A DNA stretch of 64,000 nucleotides. It comes from Liolophura sinensis. Taxonomy: Eukaryota; Mollusca; Polyplacophora; Chitonida; Chitonidae. The translations under genes and the position numbers were made by a program. The notes under the pieces were generated by a model that worked only from the letters and a program-made list of their open reading frames with translations, had not been told where the DNA came from and ran no database searches. Below are positions 12,926 to 23,590 of this stretch, one piece after another; within the stretch, counting starts at the first letter, position 1; every line of letters begins with the position of its first letter. The stretch is taken from positions 1,601,474-1,665,473 of the forward strand of contig NC_088298.1 in assembly GCF_032854445.1 (NCBI RefSeq), read 5' to 3'.

Positions 12926-14487
12926 TCAGCAAGACTGAATGAAGCCAACTGCAGCCAGCATTAAGAACCTAGAAGCACAGTCAGAACTGATGCCAACAGC
13001 AGCCAAAGTTACATTTAGTAAACAGCACTCTGGATTAAAGCCAATTTAAACAGCTTTCAGACGGCAGTGTTAACCTGGCTCATGGCCTAACACCAAATGT
13101 GCACTAGACTGGTTGGGGATTAAGGGACAGGCCAGCTGTATAATGTTTCTCCAACAAGGGATGAGGTTGAATACCAGGTAAGGATTAGATCTGGGTGTCT
13201 GGGGAATGGCTCATTTAGGCTATCAGTCAACATGTCTGCTAATAACACCTAGACTGTGAGGATTCAGACTTACAAGAGCATGATACACTAGGACAAAAAC
13301 AGACCAGGGGCCAAAACCATACAGCAATTTTGGAGCAAATTACAGCTCAATACAGCATGCAGTTTTCAAATTTGGACAGGTTTCTCTCAACACACCATGT
13401 GTGAAGTTTTTCAAGTTTCAGCTCATATGGGCTAAACACAAGAGTTTACATCACATTTCAAGGATTTGCTCAAGTCAAAACTGGTTTTGTGGAATCGGTG
13501 CCTGGTTTTCTGTTAATATATTCACAGCCGTCTTATAATGCTGCCTCAATGAAATGCCATGTAAATGACACCAGGCTTGACACGCCCCACTCTGACACAG
13601 TGTACTGACAGGGGTCCAACAAGTAACTGCATGAGAAATCTTCTTGATACATTGAGAATCAACACCCTGTACTTAACCGTACGTCACCCACATACTAGAT
13701 TTATTTACTTTGTTTTGTTAAAAAGTCACACTGAAGGCTTTTTCACTTGAATGATGGCAGTCAGGTTAATGGACTGTGAAAAATGGAGGGCCCTAGGGTA
13801 AACCACTGACCTTTGGCAAGTTGTTGACAAACTTTCTTACATATGGCATGAAGATATGCCCACCATATTGACAAAAAACTTTGTAATGTTTTGTCAGCAA
13901 ACGTTAAACAAATTGTGCAGACGCTCACTGATAAAAGCATGGTCAGACTGTCACAAAGGCCCTTTGATCAGTCAAAGTGAGGCATGGCACTAGAACCCAT
14001 TATAGGGTATAATGTCCATCACCCCTGCCGTACCTTTGACAGCTCACTACCAGCTCTAGTACTGCCAATATACTATGGGTCACAACCTAGCTGTCTGCGC
14101 ATCATAAACAGCTGGATTATAGTTCTCTAATATCAACAGACATGTCTCTCCATCGACCCTGGAACATGACAACCCATACCTGCTACAACATTAAACAAAC
14201 CATCCAGGCCCAGGTACTCACCCAACAGGAGACTTGATTGGTAGACACAGTGTTAACCTGGTAATCCCTTGTCAAGTCTGTCTGTCTACTGTCTAATATA
14301 GTGAGCTTTTTATTATTAATTGTATTATTTGCGTAATATATAAATTCTTAGATTTGAAAAAGATCTCACAACATGGGGATACAACGCTGTATTTTCACGT
14401 TAAAACAATGCTGGTAGTGTTAAGGCACGCTAAAGAAAAAAAAAAAGCAAGAAATACATTTGTTCCTGATCCTTCTTTAAAGAATAA

Positions 14488-14540
14488 AGTGGTGGGGGTG
14501 GGGCAGTGTAGGGGGGGGGGGGGTGGGAGGAGGGGGCAGC
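14488..14540 (+). other. G-rich tract, G-quadruplex candidate
   Basis: Between 14491 and 14537 the plus strand has ggtgggggtgggg, then a run of about 12 G, gtgggagg and agggggc. This gives more than four G-runs of three or more within 50 bases, which fits the G-quadruplex pattern. No gene is adjacent. Confidence 0.7.
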
Positions 14541-14954
14541 GAGGCATTATTATTTGTCTGATCTTCCGATCGAGAAATATGCGAAATCACTTACACGTAG
14601 AATGAACAGAAAGGTCAAAATAAGCTTAGCTTGCATGCCTTAATGCAATAAATCAGTTGATGAAAGTTGAAAGAAAAGGGACTGAAAAGAACTGAAAGGG
14701 CCGTATTTCAAAGGCATGGTAACTGATGGCCGGAGAGAAAGTCTGAAAATACCTCTCCCTACCTCCAAATTACATTAGCAGTCACCTCTTCTGACAAAAT
14801 CAGCTGCTTTTGTTTTTGAATTTTAAACAAAACTGTCTGAAATCAGCCAGTTGGGGGAAAATTCCAATGCCTGATTTCACCATGTGGTATGTAACAATTG
14901 CATTCTCAGCGGCCTTTACATGTAAATGACACTTTCAATGCCAACGCTTAAGTT

Positions 14955-15040
14955 TACTGGGCAAGACCTTAATCAATCAGAATGAAGCAAAATGTGTCAC
15001 TTGAAAACTACCAAATTTTACGTGAAATACGGTATTTTAG
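14955..15040 (+). mobile_element. family C element, fragment
   Basis: atcaatcagaatgaagcaaa + atgtgtcacttgaaaa and acgtgaaatacgg match the right part of family C. Confidence 0.55.
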
Positions 15041-15519
15041 ATAAAATTTCATTGGTGTGGAATTCATTTGTTTTTCTTGACTCTTCCTCATTAAAACAAT
15101 AATGAAATGTATCACACAGACTAGATCAAACAAAGGTGTTCAAAACATAGGGGCACATGTCTGCTGTTCCAAACACTATACCATTTTACTTCTCTTCTGT
15201 TATACATGTGAACCGAAGAGGGTTTTGTATAGTATGCAACTAGACAAGAATCTAGGTCACTAGGTCAGTTCTGCTATGTTAATAAACATAATCTGGGTGA
15301 AAGGAGTGGTTTATTTTTAGTGGCAGGTCTGTTGGTGCAAGAATAGGTTTTGATTGAAGTCCATCATGGCTGGTATTGGTCCCAACTCAAAACTCCACCA
15401 ATGAGCCAACATACTCACTACCTCATATACAGGTGATTCCAAACCCATTTACTACTGATGGTCCAAAATTACACAAAAATTTGGTTTCAAAATTTCTAAT
15501 TTATCCCTGCATGCTGTAC

Positions 15520-16607
15520 ACTGTAATGATGCATGCTTTATTGATGCGTGTTGTAATGATGCACGTTTTAATAATCCATGTAGCATGTGATATATGTTGT
15601 AATGATGCATGTTTGAATGATGCATGTAGCATGTCATGCATGTTTAATGATGCATGTAGCATGTGATACATGTTGTAATGATGCATGTAGCATGTGATAC
15701 ATGGTTTAATGATGCATGTAGCATGTGATATATGTTGTAATGATGCATGTTTTAATGATGCATGTAGCATGTGATACATGTTGTAATGATGCATGTTGTA
15801 ATGATGCATGTAGCATGTGATACATGGTTTAATGATGCATGTAGCATGTGATATATGTTGTAATGATGCATGTAATACATGTTGTAATGATGCATGTAGC
15901 ATGTGATACATGTTGTAATGATGCATGTAATACATGTTGTAATGATGCATGTAGCATGTGATACATGTTGTAATGATGCATGTAGCATGTGATACATGTT
16001 TAATGATGCATGTAGCATGTGATACATGTTGTAATGATGCATGTAGCATGTGATACATGTTGTAATGATGCATGTAGCATGTGATACATGGTATAATGAT
16101 GCATGTAGCATGTGATACATGTTGTAATGATGCATACAAAGGGAAGGACAAAATTATCCTTGTCATCCTATCCATGTAGCATGTGATACATGTTTTAATG
16201 ATGCATGTAGCATGTGATACATGTTTAATGATCCATGTAGCATGTGATACATGTTGTAATGATGCATGTAGCATGTGATACATGTTGTAATGATGCATAC
16301 AAAGGGAGGGACAAAATTATCCTTGTCATCCTATCCATGTAGCATGTGATACATGTTGTAATGATGCATGTAGCATGTGATACATGTTGTAATGATGCAT
16401 GTAGCATGTGATACATGTTGTAATGATGCATGTAGCATGTGATACATGGTTTAATGATGCATGTAGCATGTGATACATGTTGTAATGATGCATGTAGCAT
16501 GTGATACATGTTTAATGATGCATGGTTTAATGATCCATGTAGCATGTGATACATGTTGTAATGATGCATACAAAGGGAAGGACAAAATTATCCTTGTCAT
16601 CCTATCG
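15520..16607. repeat. 31-bp minisatellite with three interspersed 38-bp blocks
   Basis: Unit gcatgtagcatgtgatacat + gttgtaatgat, with indel variants (tttaat, ggtttaat, shortened gtaatacatg). The block acaaagggaaggacaaaatt + atccttgtcatcctatc occurs at about 16135, 16301 and 16569, so the right part is a higher-order array. Long minus-strand frames (up to 265 codons) are repeat artefacts. Confidence 0.95.
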
Positions 16608-17082
16608 ATGCAGAAACAAATGAATACTAGTTATTAAGAAGACATTTGGTTTAGGATATTTATGGCACATACATGTTTGTACTAACGAGCTAGTCCAGTT
16701 TCTGGGTCACTGCACAAAGCTTAAAATACCAGGGATCCTTCACTAATCCTACAGTCCAATAATCATCATTACTACAATGACAGCTTGTCAGATAACAAAT
16801 GCACCATTATACGCGCATATAAATATAGCCACTCTTACATCCTCATGAAAAAAACATCAGCAATCTGTAGGCAGATGTTTTGGAATGTAAATGCAGTTAT
16901 TTAGTGTCATACGATATAGTTTCTCTCATGTATGTTGTCGTGATCGCAACTGGGGACCATGTATTTGTGATCACAGTGTGAGTAATTATTTGGGATGTAA
17001 ACTGACAGGTATTTGGTACAACATACTGTTCAAACACACTGGCCATTAAACAATGCATGAGTGTTTATACGTATTTATTTTA

Positions 17083-17207
17083 TTTGATTGGTGTTTTACA
17101 CCGTACTCAAAAATACTTCACCTATACGACAGCAGCCAGCATTATGGTGGGTGGACACCGGGCAGAGCCCCGAGGAAATCCACGACCATCCGCAGGTTGC
17201 TGGCAGA
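17083..17207 (-). mobile_element. SINE family 1, head-less copy
   Basis: Tail tttgattggtgttttacacc through gcattatggtgggtgg to catccgcaggttgctggcag. It stops at ctggcagac, the same 5' limit as the copy at 19949-20095, and has no tRNA-like head. Confidence 0.85.
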
Positions 17208-17289
17208 CATTTATATGTACAGCGGTTGACCATTGTATTTTATTGCATATGAATCTTGTATAATTTATCATTCTGTTGAAAATTACCGT

Positions 17290-17500
17290 ATGCCGCCAAA
17301 GTTCAGCATTCTTCATGTGACACATTTGGCTTGATTCTAACAGATTCATCCACCTCACTTCGCCACCTTTGTGCAGTCAGAATAATTTCTTATCCAAAAA
17401 AACTTCAGCTTAAACTGTTGAGACCAAAAGTATCATTTAATTTTAAGGTCTTCATGTGCTTCTGAAAGTGCATTTTCACACACCAAACTTTAGGTGCAAA
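17290..17500 (-). mobile_element. family C element
   Basis: Reverse orientation: agttcagcattcttcatgtg + acacatttggcttgattct at one end and tcttcatgtgcttctgaaag + tgcattttca ... accaaactttaggtg at the other. Confidence 0.75.
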
Positions 17501-18072
17501 TAAAACACACTGAATGGTAAAAATATGCCAGTCATGTACTATATGTAAGTAGCAGATCACATCAAAAATAGCTCTTTCAACGGCACTATTATTGCTGTAC
17601 AAGGATCATTATAAGTCATTAATTGACCATTAGCATGGCTGATGGCTAGCATCTCTTCTATCACGTCTGTTAACACGGCCATATCTAGAAAAACATTAAA
17701 GGCTCTCATCCCGAACTTTATTGGTGACATTGTGACTGTGCATAAAGAAATTTCAAAATGCAACTCAAAATGGTCCTTTCTAAGAGCTTTTAAATATGTG
17801 AATGAACGAAACTTGGGACATAACCATTATATTTTTGTTTAATATACTTCCAAGTTTTAATACAGCTGGCTTAGTTTGGGCCCCAAACGTTTTCCAGAGC
17901 CAAATTGACTAGATGTGGCTCTGGTTAAGCGCTCCTCTACCAATGGTAATGCAACATCATAGCACAAAATCTATCAGTGTGATTGACAGCACACTATCAT
18001 CATGACAAGAATGTGTTAAAATCTGTACTACATGCTCTACTGTCAACCTAATGTTGTTTACAATCCATCCTC

Positions 18073-18285
18073 ATTGTGTAGTGTAAATGTAGCATAAGTA
18101 GCCTTCAGTCAGTTCATTGTGTAGTGCAAATGTAGCATAAGTAGCCTTCAGTCAGTTCATTGTGTAGTGCAAATGTAGCATAAGTAGCCTTCAGTCAGTT
18201 CATTGTGTAGTGTAAATGTAGCATAAGTAGCCTTCAGTCAGTTCATTGTGTAGTTTAAATGTAGCATAAGTAGCAGTCAGTTCAT
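18073..18285. repeat. 43-bp minisatellite, 5 copies
   Basis: Unit cattgtgtagtgtaaatgta + gcataagtagccttcagtca + gtt; tgtaa/tgcaa/tttaa variants; the last copy is shortened. Confidence 0.95.
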
Positions 18286-19195
18286 TCTAATAGGCGAAAA
18301 ACCACAACAGCTCCAGGGTTGATGTTTTGCATTTATTCTACAGGACGATTATTAAACATTGCAAATCCAGAAACAGGGAGGTCCATCAATCTTATTAGCG
18401 TGATTAATCCGGATAATCTACCTGTCCAACATTAGGACTGATCACCCACCCTAAACAAAATGAAAACAAATCCAGGCAACACCAGCCATGTGAACTAGAA
18501 TCCGGAAGTTCAAAATTAACCCTCTTCCATCCCCCAGCGTTTCCAGGAATAAAAGAAAAAAACCTAAGAAAACCTTGAAAGAAGTAACAAGACGTCACGT
18601 TGTTTGGCTTCACATAAATTGTCATGAGCCATTTGTGGTGAGCACTGACTGCACCATTGGTACATCAAGTTTAAATGGAGAAATGTAGCAATCAGAAAGT
18701 GTACGTGAAAATCCTTTATTACGCTAAGTACCTGAAATAATTACCTGATTTCAGTTTAGCCTTTTTAAGTTTAGATTCTAGGGAAAATGTGTGCTAAGTT
18801 TCATGGAAGCACGCTCAATACTTCAGGAAGAGTGATATGGACGAAACCTGTTCTACCTAAACAACGGCCTTATGCACTGATGGCAGGTAAATCTGCATAC
18901 AGCTGTAGCTTCAGTTTTATGCTCCAAACGACGGGTAGAGTAAATCCTTGGTGTTTTGATGAAACGTCTTTGCTACCATATACTTCTTCAATGTTTGAAC
19001 TCAAAAATTCCTGTAATAATCAATTTCATGTCAGGTGACATTGTGAAACCCCAGTCTTTGCATCACGTGGTTTTGTTTACTGGGTTTCCCTGACCTTTGG
19101 CCAAGGGTCACACACAGTACCTGAGAAACGTTGTAGCTACTGTCTCTTACTGAAAGTGACCTTTTATTATTATTATTATTATATGTACATCTTAC

Positions 19196-19439
19196 CTGTG
19201 TCTTCAGCTTCCACACTCTCCGTACCGACAGAACTGCGCCTGGATCCTGGCTGTGAACTTGCCCGGGAACCTGCCCGCGAGCTCGGCTGGGACAACGTTG
19301 CTTCTGCATGCTGCGCCATCATCTCAATCTGGGCAGCTATGGGTAAACTCCGTAACAGTTCGTTATCAGGAGGCTTGGCCATGCTCAGCGCCAGCGGTGA
19401 GATCTTGGAGGCTTTCTCAACCTCCTCCGTTGTGATTGG
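19196..19439 (-). CDS. SVIL: SVIL exon: PITTEEVEKA module and Ser/Arg/Gln-rich tail
   Basis: Internal coding exon of a supervillin-like protein, the most downstream one in the window. It opens in phase 0 after the acceptor ttttcag and reads PITTEEVEKASKI, then a stretch with LLRSLPIAAQIEMMAQHAEA, and ends in a disordered Ser/Gly/Arg/Gln segment (SRAGSRASSQPGSRRSS). It closes at cacag|gtaag after one base of a codon (244 nt, phase 1 exit). The upstream exon ends RFNTQ in phase 0, so the junction rebuilds RFNTQPITTEEV. Human supervillin, recalled from memory, carries LTQPITTEEV. The N-terminal half of supervillin is disordered and binds myosin II and F-actin; its gelsolin repeats lie downstream. 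The next exon is outside the window or was not recognised. Confidence 0.85.
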
Positions 19440-19498
19440 CTGAAAATAAAACAGATGCAAACGAAACATTTGAAGATCAAAATTATCGCTAACACTAA

Positions 19499-19655
19499 TG
19501 TATTTCACCTAGAGTTCAGCATTTTTCAAGTGACACATTTTGTTTGATTCTGACTGATTTAACCACCTTTACACTGCCACTTTAATCTCTTTGTCAAGTT
19601 TAATTAATTTCTTGTCAGAAAGAGTTCAGCTGAAGTCCTTCAGGTCCTTTGGACA
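19499..19655 (-). mobile_element. family C element, partial
   Basis: tatttcacctagagttcagc + atttttcaagtgacacattt begins one intron-side base block after SVIL exon 19196-19439. It runs to ttgtcagaaagagttcagct. Confidence 0.7.
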
Positions 19656-19948
19656 GAGTATTCTTCCTTACCATATTTTAGGTTAAATCCAACATTTTAA
19701 TTTTTAGTCTGATATTTTTGAATTCTGTTTTTAGAACATGCTTAAGAATCTGAAGCTGATACAGGCATCTGAAGTGGGAAGATTGCTTTCACCTTGGCTG
19801 CCCTAATACGGCCGCCATGTTGCCAATGTGGTGTTAAACATTGACCATTCAATCATTCTACCACTTTTGGAAAGTGTGAAGTCAGTTTTTTCACTTATTT
19901 GAGCAGAGAAACCATTCTGATTTGCACTAAAATTTGACTTCTGTATAA

Positions 19949-20095
19949 TTTATTTATTTATCTATTTATTTGATTGGTGTTTTATGCCGCACTCAAGAAT
20001 ATTTCACTTATACGACAGCGGCCAGCATTATGGTGGGAGGAAACCAGGATGGTCGTGGGGGGAAACCCACGACCATCCGTAGGTTACTGGCAGAC
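19949..20095 (-). mobile_element. SINE family 1, head-less copy with 13-bp target-site duplication
   Basis: The element is flanked by perfect copies of gacttctgtataa at 19936-19948 and 20096-20108, the mark of retroposition. It runs from the A/T-rich tail to ctggcagac, with no tRNA-like head, and lies in the SVIL intron between exons 19196-19439 and 20537-20669. Confidence 0.92.
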
Positions 20096-20149
20096 GACTT
20101 CTGTATAACAACCAAGTAACACTAAGCAGACTGTATAAAAGTAGGTGCA

Positions 20150-20226
20150 TGTTAAAGACTGATTGACTGACTGATTGATTGACTGACTGGTTGACTGACT
20201 GACTGATTGACTGACTGATTGATCTA
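20150..20226. repeat. GACT/GATT tetranucleotide microsatellite
   Basis: Interrupted run of gactgactgattgattgact units. Confidence 0.9.
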
Positions 20227-20536
20227 TTGGTGTTGAATGCTATCCTGCACAATTTCCACTTGTATGATACTGATCACGTTTATGGGTTGGTTGCTAATGG
20301 GGTGTCATCTCACACAAACCACTGACCTCTTCTTGTAAGATGCAGCGGAAATCTAATTAAGTGCATACATTTGAGCAGCTACTAAAGTTTTATAAAAGCT
20401 GGTTTTGAATGAATATCGCTTTTCAGATATCAATTTGTTTCCATGGCAATGGTCTTACGTAGGCCTAGCAATTTTGTTTGAGAATTCATTATATTTATTG
20501 ATGCCATTGTAGAATGGACATAAAACAAAGACTTAC

Positions 20537-20669
20537 CTGGGTATTGAATCTTGAGGCCAATTTTCGGTTTCGTTTGCGGATGACAGGTGCATTGGATCGC
20601 GTGGGTGGTGGGAGAGCTTTCTCTTCAGGCTTCCGACTGAAAAGCTTCAGTTTCTCTGCAATGCTGAGT
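20537..20669 (-). CDS. SVIL: SVIL exon: LSIAEKLKLF module
   Basis: Coding exon of 133 nt. The acceptor is ctatgaacag on the minus strand and the donor is cccag|gtaagtc. The first base completes an Arg codon whose first two bases (AG) come from exon 38903-39556. The protein reads LSIAEKLKLFSRKPEEKA, a basic stretch with VIRKRNRKLASRFNTQ, and exits in phase 0. The order LS-x-AEKL-x-LF, basic linker, R-[FY]-x-TQ matches vertebrate supervillin (recalled: LSLAEKLALF ... ARYQTQPVT). This is the strongest family evidence in the window. The preceding intron is 18.2 kb. Confidence 0.88.
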
Positions 20670-21335
20670 CTGTTCATAGAGAGAGGGGAAACAGAAACTG
20701 TGAGAACATTAGTATCAACACAGATGAATTTGATCAGTTGTTACATCACCACACTTCCTCCTTTACACACCAGGTTCACCCCTCAATTTTCATACAAGTA
20801 AAAGTGATAATGGTCTTAACACTTCAGTCTAATTTCTGATCACAAATTAATATATATATATCTATATATATATATAGATATATACTGAATCTAAGCGAGA
20901 TCAATACAAGGGGGACAACTTTTGTCACCTCAGCAGACCTGGGGAGCAATTCCCACCATCATCAATTCCAGCTGGACTTATATACACTGTCAGTTTTGTT
21001 ACTCAAATCTTTAACAGTGAGGCCACTGATTGATTAGATCTGCATGAATTTTAGCAGAAAACTTTAAATCAAAAAGTAAAATTTTTATATACACTTTTAG
21101 ATGGTGAAGAAAAATCCATATTCATGTACCTACACAAATACAGCAGTGAATTCTTGAAGGTATATTTCATACCATACAGAAAGTAACATAGCTTTACTCC
21201 AAATTCTGTATATTTTCTGAAAGTCTGGTGCTTTCTTAATATCAAATGAAATAAGTATTCAGTAATTCAGAAGAAAAAAAAAATGCAAACATAAAATATA
21301 CAGAAAAAGTCAAAATATAAATAAAGAGCTTTGTT

Positions 21336-21456
21336 ATTCCGGCTGAACAGGGGTGTAAACACTATGTTCTGGCTGAACAGGGGTGTAAACACTGTGTTCT
21401 GGCTGAACAGGGGTGTAAACACTGTGTTCTGGCTGAACAGGGGTGTAAACACTGTG
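21336..21456. repeat. 30-bp minisatellite, 4 copies
   Basis: Unit ctggctgaacaggggtgtaa + acactgtgtt; copies almost identical; inside the large SVIL intron. Confidence 0.95.
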
Positions 21457-21546
21457 TATAAATTTATAAATGTATTCATATCCACCACCATGCAATTAAC
21501 AAAAATAGTCCATTAGCACAGGAAGACAGAATTTAAACACAAGTGA

Positions 21547-21870
21547 AGCACACAAAATGATGTCCCTGAAAATACTGATAAATAATGAGATAGATGATTT
21601 ATCACACAAAATGATGTCCCTGAAAATACTGATAAATAATGAGATAGATGATTTATCACACAAAATGATGTCCCTGAAAATACTGATAAATAATGAGATA
21701 GATGATTTATCACACAAAACGATGTCCCTGAAAATACTGATAAATAATGAGATAGATGATTTATCACACAAAACGATGTCCCTGAAAATAATGATAAATA
21801 ATGATAGATGATTTATCACACAAAATAATGTCCCTGAAAATAATGATAAATAATGATATAGATGATTTAA
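21547..21870. repeat. 54-bp minisatellite, 6 copies
   Basis: Unit cacacaaaatgatgtccctg + aaaatactgataaataatga + gatagatgatttat. The last two copies lose bases (aataatgatagatg). Short frames on both strands are repeat shadows. Confidence 0.95.
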
Positions 21871-21909
21871 TCCTGTTTAGTACAACTACATGACCACCAT
21901 ATACTCTCA

Positions 21910-22115
21910 ATTTCATCCAGGACTAACATTCTCATTTTTGCCGAATCTGATAGTTCTATTGACTTTAGACAGGTGTTCTCAGGTTTGCTTGGAACATGGG
22001 ATGATATTCTACTGGAAAATTGTAAGTTGCAGCACTAAAAAAAATATTTTGTGACATTTATTAGCTTTTAAAAATCAAATTTTGAGGGTGAAATTTTAGG
22101 TCATTTAAAGTGTAT
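21910..22115 (+). repeat. dispersed repeat family D, copy 2
   Basis: Colinear with 11270-11480: tctgatagttctattgac, gaaaattgtaagttgcagca, ttttgtgacatttattagct, ttaggtcatttaaag. Confidence 0.55.
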
Positions 22116-22286
22116 GTTGTTCAAATACAACCAGACAACATCTTACTACAACCTCATATAAACCTAAAAAATATGCACATGATCAAATAAACTAAGACTC
22201 TATGACACTGATGACAATAAACAGATCAATTATCCAGATAACCACATGTACATGTGCACAAACTTATATATATACATGTATACATA

Positions 22287-22958
22287 CAGGCTGGAGCAAA
22301 AGTCTGGACCCACAGGCAATTTACTACAGAATTTGCTTTCATTGACGTGGAGGGCCAGTTGATTCTCCACCAAGATCTCCGGGTTTGGATTATTTCTTAC
22401 GGGGACATCTTAAATCAGTGTTAGCGACCAGGATAGCACAGTTGGTACAGATGCAAACGAAACCGGGACCGGTAGATCCAGGATCAATCCTTGATCGAGT
22501 CACACCTAAGACTTTAAGTAAGGAAGTTGTAACTTTCTCGCTTGGCGTTCAGCATGAAGGGTATAGTGCAACGACTGGTTGACCCGTATCAGTATAATGG
22601 CTCGGGCGGGGCGGCTTACTTGCCTTCGGTAAGTCGTCTCAGTGAAGCAGCACTAAATAAAAGAGCCGTGGAAATCCTTCCTGCAACAAGGAGGCACATT
22701 ACACGTACATGCACCCTAAGGATTCCTTGGTCGTCATATGACTGAAAAATTGTTGAGTACGACGTTAAACCCCAAGCACTCACTCACTCACTACACCAGT
22801 GTTTTATGCTTACAAACCAAAAACATTACAAGCACTAAAAGATAACATCACACAAGAAAGTATTTGGAGGAAGGTGGAAGTCAGTTTGAACACTTTGTTT
22901 AAACTGTGAATTGTTAAACAGTAAAATGCCTATGGGTCCAGACTATTGCTCCACCCTG
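22287..22958. mobile_element. mariner-like MITE with long TIRs, interrupted by a SINE
   Basis: Imperfect terminal inverted repeats of about 40 bp: ctggagcaaaagtctggacc + cacaggcaatttact at the left (from 22287), and the complement of tggagcaatagtctggaccc + ataggcattttact at the right (to 22958). TA flanks each end (22285-22286 and 22959-22960), as for Tc1/mariner elements. No transposase frame. Removing the inserted SINE (about 22348-22795) leaves roughly 225 bp. Confidence 0.82.
22348..22795 (+). mobile_element. SINE family 2, full-length candidate
   Basis: Sits inside the TA-flanked element at 22287-22958. It contains accaggatagcacagttggt (A-box-like), ccaggatcaatcc (B-box-like), a conserved middle with ggtaagtcgtctcagtgaag, and the 3' end gagtacgacgttaaacccca + agcactcactcactcac. 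Partial copies at 657-740, about 38364-38432 and 47883-47925 show it is dispersed. Exact ends are not fixed. Short frames inside it are not genes. Confidence 0.78.
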
Positions 22959-23265
22959 TATATGTAACTGACTGCTATGACCAAGTAAGTAATTTATAGA
23001 GAAGTAAATTTGAGTTTGAAAATGAAAGGACTGTAAATGTACAAGAAGTTTGTGCCACTGTTGACAAATCACCGCAGTAATGGCAGCCATTACTCACACC
23101 TTTGACACACCTGTAGCTCTAACAGAACTGCAATGATACATCCTTATACTTGAAAGACCTAATTAATTTTTCACCACAAAAAAAACCCCCAAAAAAACAT
23201 CATCCTGACAGCATAGTCTTGAGGATTGAACTCATACAATGTAAAGCAGAAAAACTATAGTTACT

Positions 23266-23590
23266 GTGTTTCACCTAAAGTCTGGCAAATAAAAATGCAC
23301 TTTGAAAGCATAGAAATACCTTAGCATGATACTTTTGATATGAACACTTAAGTTTTCTCAGTCAGATAAGAAATTGATTAAACTTCTCAAAAAGAAAGTG
23401 GCCCTATAGAGGTGGGTGTATCACTGAGAGTGAAGCAAAATGCTTGTATCACTGAGAGTGAAGCAAAATGCTTGTATCGCTGAGAGTGAAGCAAAATGCT
23501 TGTATCACTGAGAGTCCAGGAAAATGCTTGTATCACTAAGAGTCTAGCAAAATACATGCCCTGAGAAGTGCTATACTTCAGGTGAAATGT
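23266..23590 (+). mobile_element. family C element carrying a 28-bp array
   Basis: Starts gtgtttcacctaaagtctgg, then aaaaatgcactttgaaagc, gatacttttgatatgaac, then the 28-bp minisatellite, and closes with gtgctatacttcaggtgaaa, an inverted copy of the start. Confidence 0.8.
23415..23552. repeat. 28-bp minisatellite inside a family C element, about 5 copies
   Basis: Unit tgtatcactgagagtgaagc + aaaatgct. It sits where other family C copies have a single 'tcagaatcaagcaaaatgtg', so it appears to be an expansion of internal element sequence. Confidence 0.9.

Larger units (their letters stand above)
12926..15519. other. no gene seen
   Basis: Holds the G-rich tract and a family C fragment; otherwise unremarkable. 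Confidence 0.5.
16608..19195. other. region downstream of the last recognised SVIL exon
   Basis: A head-less SINE, a family C copy and the 43-bp array lie here. I saw no exon entering in phase 1 with supervillin-like sequence, so the next SVIL exon is probably left of the window. Confidence 0.5.

Noticed and set aside
22385-22745. Two short plus-strand frames near 22.4-22.7 kb
   Set aside because: They lie wholly inside the SINE family 2 insertion.
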